A stretch of DNA of 5,616 bases from Alphaproteobacteria bacterium UBA6347 (lineage in GTDB: Bacteria > Pseudomonadota > Alphaproteobacteria > CAAGCB01 > CAG-977): NCBI GenBank assembly GCA_002440235.1, contig DJRZ01000075.1, positions 1-5,616 of the forward strand, given 5' to 3'. Shown one piece after another: positions 1 to 5,616 of this stretch. The notes under the pieces are model-generated. The model did not search any database. It was not told the DNA's origin and saw nothing but the letters and a program-made list of their open reading frames with translations. A program made the position numbers and the translations under genes. Within the stretch, counting starts at the first letter, position 1; each line of letters opens with the position of its first letter.

Positions 1-2045
1 GCCGCAAGGACGACGACGGCGATCGCCGTTTCCGCCCGCTTGACGCGCTTGACCGCGATCACCGCCGCCGCCAGCAAAACCGCCGCGACAGCCAGCGTTT
101 TGACGTCCGTTTCAATCCGGATAATCGCCAGCAGCGCGGCGATTTGCGCCAAAAGCGGCAACGGCGCGACGACAGCCATGATTTTGCGCTGTTTTTCATA
201 AACGGGGAAGCTCTCCGCGCGCTTATCCATCAGGGAAAGCGCGACGAACGGCGCCAGAACGCCGACGGCGAAACCGACGGAATACAGAACGACCGATTTG
301 GACAGCAACAGATAAGTGTCGAAATACAGCCGCGTCGCCGGCGTGACGAGCAACAGAGCGCCCGTGACAAATCCCGTCAGCAGTCCCGCCTGTTCGCGCG
401 GCGCCGCGTTTTGGAAAAACCTGATCGGCAAGCGTTTAAACGCTTTGATCACCGCGGTGTCGTCAAACGCTTTTGAAACAGCCGAAGCCGACAAAGCGAA
501 AGCGAGCGCCCAGCAGAAAACGGCGCAGGGCGAATAGAATTGCGCCCCCCAGACGAAGACGCCTTCGGGCAACAGGGAACAGCACGCCGCGCCCAGCAGA
601 TAAACAGCCGACCAGAAATAGCCCGTCTTCGCCAAACCGTTATAAAAATCGACCGACTTTTCGGCGGATTTGCGTTCGGCGAATGCCAGCTGCGTTCCGA
701 AAATCAAAAAAGCGGTCAACAGCGGCGTTAAAAGCAAGAATTTCAGCCCGCTTAAAACGGAAAGCAAAAAGTCGAAAACCGAGAACGAAAACAGCGAAAC
801 GACGCGTCCGAAAGACAAATCCGTGAATTTGGCTTCGCTTTCAAACTCGATCGCGCCGCCATCGTACCCGACGTCAATCGTCAGTTTGACGGCGGCGTCA
901 TGATCGATCGGCGACAAAACGCGCATTTTTAAAACCGTGTCGCCGCCCTGTTCCAGAACGAACGGCTCTCCCAGCTCGACCCCCTGTTGATTTTTGACGT
1001 GAACGACGGGGTTCGCAACGTAAAAGGCGGGTTTTAAGACGACGTACAAATCCGCCCCGCCCGATTTGTTCTTTTTAAAATAGCTCCGTTTCAATTCGAC
1101 GGACGCCAGCCCCGACGCGGGCGACAGCATCATTTGCTGCGTCAAATCCGTGCACAGGACGGATTCCATCATAAATTTCACGGGCGCGTAGACGATTTCC
1201 GGCGTCGTTTCCGGACGGCAGCCGGCGGCGTCGCACACGTTCATCGTCAGCGTCGCCTTTAATTTGCTCGGAACGCCGCCGTCTTGAACATAGGCGTCAA
1301 ACGGCAGATAGAATTTTCCGGCGTAGCCGAACGCGTTTTTTCCGCCCGCCGCGACGCTCTGTTCAAACGGCGGGTACAGTTTGCCGAAGACCATGTTTTC
1401 GGACGCCGAGAAATCGACGCCGACAGGCGTGAACGGCGCGCCGCCGGCGGCGGTGACGACCGCGCTTCCTTTTTTCGGGGAAACGATGAACGACATCAGG
1501 ATTTTCCCCTTGCCGCCGTCGACGCAGGACGCCAGAACAGCCGTCGTCGACGGCGTTTTAACGATGTTCGAATAATAATTGACCGGATCGACCTGACTGA
1601 GGAACTCGCCCAGCGAAAACTTGCCCAACGGCAGGTTTTTGATGTTTTTCATCGTCGACAGATCGTCGAAATCGATCAGCCTGTCGACTTCCCCCGGATA
1701 TTTTTCCAATATTTTCATATTGATGTTGTCGATGATGTTTTTGGCAAACTGCTCCATATCCTTGTAGCGTTTGCCCAGCATCGAAATTTTTTCGACCCAT
1801 TCGGAATTTTTTCCGTCTTTGACGTCGAATTTCAGCAGTTCGTTCAAAATCTGCCCGTCCGTCGCTCCGACGGCTTTGTTTCTTTTATAGAAATCGACGA
1901 CGAAGTCCCAGCGTCCCTCCATTTTCGGATCGCGCCATTTTTCCAATTCGCCGACCGTCAAAGGAATGACTTTGGATTCCTCGGCGGTCAGCGTCGCCGG
2001 AACGACCAGCCCCAGAAATAAAAACAAAACGGCTTTTCGAAACAT
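1..2045 (-). CDS. DsbD/ScsB-like transmembrane protein with altered redox sites (3' end off window)
   Basis: This reading frame is open for 681 codons and runs off the left edge. DsbD-family proteins pass electrons from cytoplasmic thioredoxin across the inner membrane to periplasmic disulfide-handling proteins. Residues 1-21 form a signal peptide (MFRKAVLFLFLGLVVPATLTA). Residues 25-165 are a mostly helical, charged stretch I cannot assign. Residues 166-292 resemble the DsbD alpha domain, with the pair C271/C276 in VCDAAGCRPE. Residues 293-410 look like a second beta-rich periplasmic unit. From about residue 414 there are roughly eight hydrophobic segments. These match the DsbD-beta/CcdA domain, notably WGAQFYSP at 499-506 and LTGFV...VTPAT at 556-571. 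The membrane cysteines expected after each TP are absent (L442 and A570). The start is ATG at 2045 with AAAGGA ten bases upstream. Whether a C-terminal thioredoxin domain follows cannot be seen. Family placement is fairly sure; thiol transport activity is doubtful. Confidence 0.8.
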   Translation of the reverse strand, partial: MFRKAVLFLFLGLVVPATLTAEESKVIPLTVGELEKWRDPKMEGRWDFVVDFYKRNKAVGATDGQILNELLKFDVKDGKNSEWVEKISMLGKRYKDMEQFAKNIIDNINMKILEKYPGEVDRLIDFDDLSTMKNIKNLPLGKFSLGEFLSQVDPVNYYSNIVKTPSTTAVLASCVDGGKGKILMSFIVSPKKGSAVVTAAGGAPFTPVGVDFSASENMVFGKLYPPFEQSVAAGGKNAFGYAGKFYLPFDAYVQDGGVPSKLKATLTMNVCDAAGCRPETTPEIVYAPVKFMMESVLCTDLTQQMMLSPASGLASVELKRSYFKKNKSGGADLYVVLKPAFYVANPVVHVKNQQGVELGEPFVLEQGGDTVLKMRVLSPIDHDAAVKLTIDVGYDGGAIEFESEAKFTDLSFGRVVSLFSFSVFDFLLSVLSGLKFLLLTPLLTAFLIFGTQLAFAERKSAEKSVDFYNGLAKTGYFWSAVYLLGAACCSLLPEGVFVWGAQFYSPCAVFCWALAFALSASAVSKAFDDTAVIKAFKRLPIRFFQNAAPREQAGLLTGFVTGALLLVTPATRLYFDTYLLLSKSVVLYSVGFAVGVLAPFVALSLMDKRAESFPVYEKQRKIMAVVAPLPLLAQIAALLAIIRIETDVKTLAVAAVLLAAAVIAVKRVKRAETAIAVVVLA

Positions 2046-2066
2046 GTTTTTAATATCCTTTAAATT

Positions 2067-2096
2067 TTTAAGGCGTATTTTGAAGAATAATATCAT
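2067..2096 (+). promoter_or_regulatory. Putative promoter for yqgE, overlapping the divergent one
   Basis: On the plus strand TATCAT (2091-2096) matches the -10 consensus at five of six bases. A weak -35, TTTAAG (2067-2072), lies 18 bases upstream. An alternative -10 is AATAAT at 2086-2091. Either box overlaps the -10 of the divergent DsbD-like promoter. The start of transcription would fall near 2103, about 25 bases before the yqgE ATG. The -35 is poor, so the assignment is tentative. Confidence 0.3.
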
Positions 2097-2113
2097 AAAC
2101 CGATCGGAAACAA
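2087..2113 (-). promoter_or_regulatory. Putative extended -10 promoter for the DsbD-like gene
   Basis: Reading the minus strand, TTGTTT (2113-2108) is followed after 15 bases by TATTAT (2092-2087). TATTAT matches the sigma-70 -10 consensus at five of six bases and is preceded by TG plus one base, the extended -10 form, which tolerates a weak or short-spaced -35. Transcription would begin near 2080, giving a leader of about 35 bases. This was found by eye. Confidence 0.45.
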
Positions 2114-2128
2114 CAGGGATTAAAGCGT

Positions 2129-2683
2129 ATGGATTATTTTAGCGGTCAATGCCTGATCGCCATGCCGGGCATGCAGGACGATCGTTTCGAACGCGCCGTC
2201 ATTTACGTTTGTTCGCACACGCCCGAAGGCGCGATGGGATTGGTCGTCAACAAACCGTTGCGGCATCTGACCTTTGACGATCTGCTGGCGCAGCTGCATA
2301 TCGCCCGTCCCGAAAATCCGGTCGATCCGTCCGTTATGGCGGGCGGTCCCGTCGACGTCGCGCGCGGTTTCGTCCTGCATTCCCCTGAATACACGGGCAA
2401 AGCGACGCTGGCGATGACCGGCTTGGCGTCGCTGAGCGTCACGACCGACGTCATCGGCGACATCGCGGCGGGAAAAGGTCCGGAAAAATATCTGATCGCC
2501 TTGGGCTATGTCGGCTGGGGCGCGGGACAGCTGGAAAACGAAATCAAGGAAAACAGCTGGACGCCCGTTCCCGCCGACGCGGATCTGGTCTATTCCCTGC
2601 CGAACGAAAAGAAATGGAGCCGCGCGTTCGCGTCGCTGGGCGTCGACCCGTCTTTTCTGTCCGACGAACAGGGAAAAGCCTGA
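2129..2683 (+). CDS. yqgE: YqgE/AlgH family protein (DUF179)
   Basis: This is a complete 184-residue protein, close to the E. coli YqgE length of about 187. The family signature is clear throughout: GQCLIAMPGMQDDRFERAVI at 6-25, CSHTPEGAMGLVVNKPL at 28-44, MAGGPVDVARGFVLHSPEY at 70-88, YLIALGYVGWGAGQLENEI at 121-139, and the W/P-containing stretch ENSWTPVPADADLVY at 141-155. There is no signal peptide or membrane segment, so it should be cytoplasmic. The molecular role of the family is not established; the AlgH name comes from a Pseudomonas alginate-regulation context and should not be read as function here. The start is ATG at 2129 with AGGGA nine bases upstream. In many proteobacteria yqgE precedes ruvX (yqgF), but here it stands alone on its strand between two minus-strand genes. 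Confidence 0.95.
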   Translation: MDYFSGQCLIAMPGMQDDRFERAVIYVCSHTPEGAMGLVVNKPLRHLTFDDLLAQLHIARPENPVDPSVMAGGPVDVARGFVLHSPEYTGKATLAMTGLASLSVTTDVIGDIAAGKGPEKYLIALGYVGWGAGQLENEIKENSWTPVPADADLVYSLPNEKKWSRAFASLGVDPSFLSDEQGKA

Positions 2684-2685
2684 AC

Positions 2686-2700
2686 AAAATCAAAGATTTT
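2686..2700. repeat. Small AT-rich inverted repeat between convergent genes
   Basis: A perfect six-base inverted repeat, AAAATC and GATTTT around a three-base AAA loop, sits just after the yqgE stop and spans the stop codon of the converging SNase-like gene. It would form a weak hairpin with only one G-C pair and has no adjacent T-run of its own beyond the arm. It could contribute to termination in both directions but is too weak to call a terminator. No better hairpin is visible in this six-base gene gap. Confidence 0.25.
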
Positions 2701-3430
2701 CGGCGTATCCGAAATCGACCAGCGTTTCGCCCAGACCGACCGCGCCGACAAAGCATTCGGCGTTTTCCGCGTTGTCCGCCGCCGGATAGCATCTGCCCTC
2801 CGCCCCGTCATAGCGGCGTTTCAGTTCGACGAAAGCGTCCCCCGCCCTGCCCGCGCGGATTTTCACGGGCAGAACGAAATCCCTGCCGTTCACGCGGACT
2901 TTCGCCGCCCCGACGATGATCAGGCGCCCTTTGATGAAATCGCCTTTTTGTTCCGGCGCGGCGGATTCGGACGCGACGGCTGAAATGAAATAATCGGCGG
3001 TCGGGCGCGGCGGTTCGGCGGCGGTTTCGGATCGGTCCGCGGCATCGGTCACGGCAATCGTTCCGTCGTCGCCAATGACGATTTCCGGTTCCGCCCGCCG
3101 CGGCGAAAAGAACGGCGGCGGGGCGTTTTTTTCGCGTTTTTGGCTTCTTTTCGCCGACGCCGTTTTCGTTCCCCGCCGCGCGTCGATGTAATCCGACAAC
3201 CGCCGCAGATCCTCTTGCAGGACTTTTTTTCTGTCGGCGACGACGGCGTTCCATTTTTCGCCGACAAAGGACGGAATATCGTGCGGTTCAATTCCCGCCA
3301 GCGCGAACGCGCCGACCGTCGCGCCCAACAGCAAAGCGACGTAATGCGGGCGCGCCAGCAGTCTGAAAAACAATCGGGCGGCGTCTTTCGCCAGCCCGAT
3401 CGTTCCGCGGACGTATAATAACAGCCGCAC
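2690..3430 (-). CDS. Membrane-anchored protein with degenerate SNase-like C-terminal domain
   Basis: This is a 246-residue protein of unknown function. The start is taken as GTG at 3430, because GGAAG lies seven bases upstream and the metG stop is only two bases away. An ATG at 3466 would overlap metG by 34 bases and lacks an equally good ribosome site. There is one membrane segment at about 29-47 (PHYVALLLGATVGAFALAG). Then follow a charged helical stretch (58-86), a basic Lys/Arg segment (89-112) and an Asp/Ala/Pro-rich linker (113-160). Residues 167-246 read like the staphylococcal nuclease/OB fold: KGRLIIVGAAKVRVNG, then a C-terminal ECFVGAVGLGETLVDFGYA, which resembles the usual 'C-x-V-G-x-x-L-x-x-x-L-V-x-x-G-Y/W-A' ending. 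The usual DGDT and GIDAPE residues are missing, so nuclease activity is unlikely. Two cysteines (C214, C226) could pair if the domain is periplasmic. The gene is certain; the domain call is moderate. Confidence 0.75.
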   Translation of the reverse strand: MRLLLYVRGTIGLAKDAARLFFRLLARPHYVALLLGATVGAFALAGIEPHDIPSFVGEKWNAVVADRKKVLQEDLRRLSDYIDARRGTKTASAKRSQKREKNAPPPFFSPRRAEPEIVIGDDGTIAVTDAADRSETAAEPPRPTADYFISAVASESAAPEQKGDFIKGRLIIVGAAKVRVNGRDFVLPVKIRAGRAGDAFVELKRRYDGAEGRCYPAADNAENAECFVGAVGLGETLVDFGYAENL

Positions 3431-3441
3431 GTTTATTCTTC
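3428..3441 (-). promoter_or_regulatory. Ribosome-binding site and GTG start coupled to the metG stop
   Basis: On the minus strand the last metG codons contain GGAAG (3442-3438 region), followed by the TAA stop at 3435-3433, two bases, and GTG at 3430-3428. The Shine-Dalgarno match therefore lies inside metG, about seven bases from the GTG. This arrangement decides the start of the downstream gene and suggests translational coupling, since ribosomes ending metG could restart immediately. Confidence 0.55.
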
Positions 3442-5139
3442 CGGATTGCCGCCGTAGCGTTTGCACAAATCCTCAACCGCTTCGGGCGAGATTTTCTGGA
3501 ACAACGGCTGTTCGGGGACGTTGAAAGCGTGTCCGGCGGGCAGTTTTCGCAATTCCGCCGCCAGATTTCCGGCGTCGACCCAAGCCGTGTCTTTCGCGTC
3601 CAAATTCAGCAAAGCCAGCATTTTCTCCGCCGTTTCGGGAATGACGGGCGCGGACAGGACGGCGTACAGGCGAATGACGTTCAGCGCCAGCCGCAGGATC
3701 ATCGCGGCTTTGTCTTTATCTTCTTTGATCACCGTCCACGGCGCGGCGGCGGTCAGATAGTTGTTGCCTTCGACCCAAATGGCGCGCAGTTCGACCAAAG
3801 CCTTGCGGTATTCCATTTCCGACAGGTATTTCGTGTAGTCGGCGATTCTGGTTTGCAGCGTTTTGACGAAATCCTTTTCCGTATCGCCCCATTCGCCGCC
3901 GGCGGGGACTTCCGCGCCGATTTTGGACGCCGTCATTTTCAAAACGCGGTTGACGAAGTTGCCCAAAACGTCGTTCAGATCCTTGTTCACCGTCGCGGCG
4001 AACCCGCCGAACGTAAAGCTGGAATCAGAGCTTTCGGGCGCGTTCGCCATCAGCCAGTAACGCCAGTAGTCGGGCTGAAATTCGTCCAAAGCCTGATTGG
4101 TGAAGATGCCGCGTTTCTGCGACGTCGAAAATTTGCCGCCGTAGAACGTCAGCCAGTTGAACCCTTTGATATAGTCGACCTTTTTCCACGGTTCGCCGGA
4201 CGCCAGCAGGGTCGCGGGGAACATGATGGTGTGGAACGGAATGTTGTCTTTTGCCATGAATTCGACATAGCGCACGTCTTTGGCGTCGTACCACCAGCTT
4301 TTCCAGTCGCGGCGTTCGGGGTCTTTTTCAGCCCATTCGGCGGTCGAACCGATGTATTCGATCGGCGCGTCGAACCAGACGTAGAACACTTTGCCTTCGA
4401 ACCCTTCGGCGGGGACGGGAATGCCCCATTTCAAATCGCGGGTGATGCAGCGTTCGCGCAATCCCTCTTTCAGCCATTTGCGCGCGATCGACGTCACGAC
4501 CAGCGGCCATTCGGCTTCGTGTTCGTCGATAAAGGCGGACAGCTTGCTTTCCAAAGCGGGCAGTTTCAAAAACAGGTGTTTGCTGTCGCGGATTTCCAGA
4601 TTGTGGGATCCCGAAACGGCGGAACGCGGGTTGATCAGATCGGTCGGATCCAGAACGCGCGTGCAGTTTTCGCACTGGTCGCCGCGGGCGGCTTCGTATC
4701 CGCAATGCGGGCATGTTCCGACGATGTAGCGGTCGGGCAGAAAACGCCCGTCGTCGACGGAATAGACCTGTTTGATGACGCGTTCCTCGATATAGCCGTT
4801 TTCCATCAGCTTTTTGCAAAAATGCTGGGTCAGTTCCGTGTTCTGATGCGAAGACGAACGTCCGAAATGATCGAACGACAGGTTGAAACGGGTGTAGATG
4901 TCCTTTTGCACCTCGTGCTGTTCGGCGCAGAACGTTTCGACGTCCTGATTTTTTTCCATCGCCGCCAGTTCGGCCGGCGTGCCGTGTTCGTCGGTCGCGC
5001 AGATGAACAGGACCTCCTCCCCTTTCTGGCGCAGGAATCGGGCGTAGACGTCGGCGGGCAGCATCGACCCGACCAGATTGCCCAGATGTTTGATGCCGTT
5101 GATGTACGGCAGCGCGCTTGTAATCAGATATTTCGTCAT
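3433..5139 (-). CDS. metG: Methionine--tRNA ligase
   Basis: This complete 568-residue class I aminoacyl-tRNA synthetase charges tRNA-Met and initiator tRNA with methionine in the cytoplasm. The HIGH-type motif is HLGN at 18-21 within [23 protein letters not shown] is at 47-55. A four-cysteine zinc knuckle lies at C143, C146, C156 and C159. [10 protein letters not shown] is at 255-264, AKDNIPFH at 296-303, and the KMSKS-type loop is KFSTS at 336-340. QPDYWRYWL at 355-363 and the anticodon-binding helix region near N460-W468 follow. The C-terminal Trbp111-like dimerisation domain of longer MetRS proteins is absent. The start is ATG at 5139 with AGAGG five bases upstream. The downstream SNase-like gene begins two bases after the TAA stop, so the pair is probably one transcript. 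Neighbours often seen beside metG (holB, tatD) are not here. Confidence 0.97.
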   Translation of the reverse strand: MTKYLITSALPYINGIKHLGNLVGSMLPADVYARFLRQKGEEVLFICATDEHGTPAELAAMEKNQDVETFCAEQHEVQKDIYTRFNLSFDHFGRSSSHQNTELTQHFCKKLMENGYIEERVIKQVYSVDDGRFLPDRYIVGTCPHCGYEAARGDQCENCTRVLDPTDLINPRSAVSGSHNLEIRDSKHLFLKLPALESKLSAFIDEHEAEWPLVVTSIARKWLKEGLRERCITRDLKWGIPVPAEGFEGKVFYVWFDAPIEYIGSTAEWAEKDPERRDWKSWWYDAKDVRYVEFMAKDNIPFHTIMFPATLLASGEPWKKVDYIKGFNWLTFYGGKFSTSQKRGIFTNQALDEFQPDYWRYWLMANAPESSDSSFTFGGFAATVNKDLNDVLGNFVNRVLKMTASKIGAEVPAGGEWGDTEKDFVKTLQTRIADYTKYLSEMEYRKALVELRAIWVEGNNYLTAAAPWTVIKEDKDKAAMILRLALNVIRLYAVLSAPVIPETAEKMLALLNLDAKDTAWVDAGNLAAELRKLPAGHAFNVPEQPLFQKISPEAVEDLCKRYGGNPEE

Positions 5140-5253
5140 GAAAGCCTCTAAGCCCTTTATAAAAAATACTGTTTGATTTTTACCCGCTTTTCGGACAATA
5201 TTTCAAGGACAAAAACAGTTTTTGCCAAAATATTTGGATTGGAGTTTTTCACA
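5140..5253. promoter_or_regulatory. AT-rich divergent promoter region between metG and the GNAT gene
   Basis: This 114-base gap holds the start signals for both flanking genes and is clearly richer in A and T than the coding DNA. For metG, reading the minus strand, TTGAAA (5206-5201, five of six -35 bases) is followed after 18 bases by TAAAAA (5182-5177, four of six -10 bases). For the GNAT gene, TTGATT (5173-5178) with CAATAT (5196-5201) is a weaker candidate on the plus strand. Two short inverted repeats near the GNAT gene, AAAAACAGTTTTT (5211-5223) and CCAAAATATTTGG (5226-5238), could be operator half-sites. No riboswitch or T-box-like structure is recognisable in this short leader. Confidence 0.4.
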
Positions 5254-5616
5254 ATGTTGACCGATTTGCCCGACAGTATTCTGTTCCGTCCCGTTCTTTT
5301 GCGCGATTTGGACGCGGTTATGGAAATCGAATCCGCCTGCTTCGATGCGGGCGTGCAAGAAGACCGCTCCCTGTACGAAAAGCGGATTGAAGTGTTCCGC
5401 GACGGTTTTCTGGTTGCCGAAGACCATGAAACGGGGCAAGTCGGCGCGTACATCTGTTCGGAAATCTGGCACAAGAATATGGCGCTGGATTCCGCGACGC
5501 TCGCCCTCGGTCACAACCCGCTGAACGTTCACAATCCGCAGGGGACGCAGCTTTACATCACATCGTTCGGCGCGCGTCCCGACTGGCGCGGACGGCAAAT
5601 CGGAACGGGATTGCTG
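5254..5616 (+). CDS. GNAT family N-acetyltransferase (3' end off window)
   Basis: The first 121 codons are visible and the frame remains open at the right edge. GNAT enzymes move an acetyl group from acetyl-CoA to an amine of a small molecule or protein. The start LFRPVLLRDLDAVMEIESAC at 10-29 is the typical first strand and helix. GFLVAEDHETGQVGAYICSE at 51-70 matches strands 2 and 3. YITSFGARPDWRGRQIGTGL at 101-120 is strand 4 with the pyrophosphate-binding loop, RGRQIGTG at 112-119, fitting the R/Q-x-x-G-x-G/A signature of motif A. The start is ATG at 5254 with GGAG nine bases upstream. The 'E-I-E-x-x-C-F' helix is reminiscent of arylalkylamine or RimI-like members, but the substrate cannot be told from this fragment. 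It is divergent from metG and no functional link is evident. Confidence 0.88.
   Translation, partial: MLTDLPDSILFRPVLLRDLDAVMEIESACFDAGVQEDRSLYEKRIEVFRDGFLVAEDHETGQVGAYICSEIWHKNMALDSATLALGHNPLNVHNPQGTQLYITSFGARPDWRGRQIGTGLL

Noticed and set aside
144..903. Several overlapping plus-strand open frames of 63-117 codons
   Set aside because: They lie opposite the transmembrane part of the DsbD-like gene, are extremely Arg/Lys-rich, and have no credible start signals.
1284..2021. A 245-codon open frame on the plus strand opposite the DsbD-like gene
   Set aside because: It is a mirror frame of the signal-peptide-bearing minus-strand gene, with Arg/Asp/Phe-rich composition and no family resemblance.
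2684..2702. A bidirectional rho-independent terminator between yqgE and the SNase-like gene
   Set aside because: The six-base stem is almost all A-T and lacks a separate T-run, so it is recorded only as a weak inverted repeat.
2690..3466. ATG at 3466 as the start of the SNase-like gene
   Set aside because: It would overlap metG by 34 bases and adds twelve Arg-rich residues that are the metG 3' end read in another frame. The GTG at 3430 has a well-spaced GGAAG and sits right after the metG stop.
3529..5151. A 540-codon open frame on the plus strand opposite metG
   Set aside because: It is antisense to a certain gene. Its protein is rich in Arg, Phe, Asp and Gln with no recognisable motif, as expected from the complement of GC-biased codons. 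No convincing ribosome site or promoter precedes it.
5203..5598. A 131-codon minus-strand open frame opposite the GNAT gene
   Set aside because: It is antisense to a frame with clear GNAT motifs, and its own product shows none.

Overview
The window looks like chromosomal DNA of a moderately GC-rich (by eye, mid-50s percent) Gram-negative bacterium. An alphaproteobacterium of the Rhodospirillales or uncultured gut type is the best guess. This rests on the style of the methionyl-tRNA synthetase (MetRS) N-terminus, a YqgE/AlgH protein and a periplasmic DsbD/ScsB-type protein. The lineage is inferred from remembered family sequences and was not searched. I see no mobile element, CRISPR array, tRNA or rRNA.

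Layout from left to right. (1) Positions 1-2045, minus strand: the first 681 codons of an exported, multi-spanning DsbD/ScsB-like protein whose C-terminus lies off the left edge. (2) Positions 2046-2128: a short AT-rich divergent promoter region. (3) Positions 2129-2683, plus strand: a complete YqgE/AlgH family gene. (4) Positions 2690-3430, minus strand: an unnamed single-pass membrane protein with a C-terminal domain resembling a degenerate staphylococcal-nuclease (SNase) fold; it converges on yqgE with a 6-base gap. (5) Positions 3433-5139, minus strand: metG, two bases upstream of gene 4 and almost certainly co-transcribed with it. (6) Positions 5140-5253: an AT-rich divergent intergenic region. 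(7) Positions 5254-5616, plus strand: the start of a GNAT acetyltransferase cut by the right edge.

The genes do not form one pathway. metG and the SNase-like gene form a tightly spaced pair. The DsbD-like gene and yqgE are divergent neighbours that may share control. The main surprise is that two proteins appear to be family members stripped of their active residues. The DsbD-like protein keeps the periplasmic cysteine pair, but both conserved membrane cysteines of the CcdA/DsbD-beta domain are replaced (TPC to TPL and TPC to TPA). The SNase-like domain keeps the fold's flanking pattern but lacks the acidic and arginine catalytic residues. Both readings are by eye and need profile searches.
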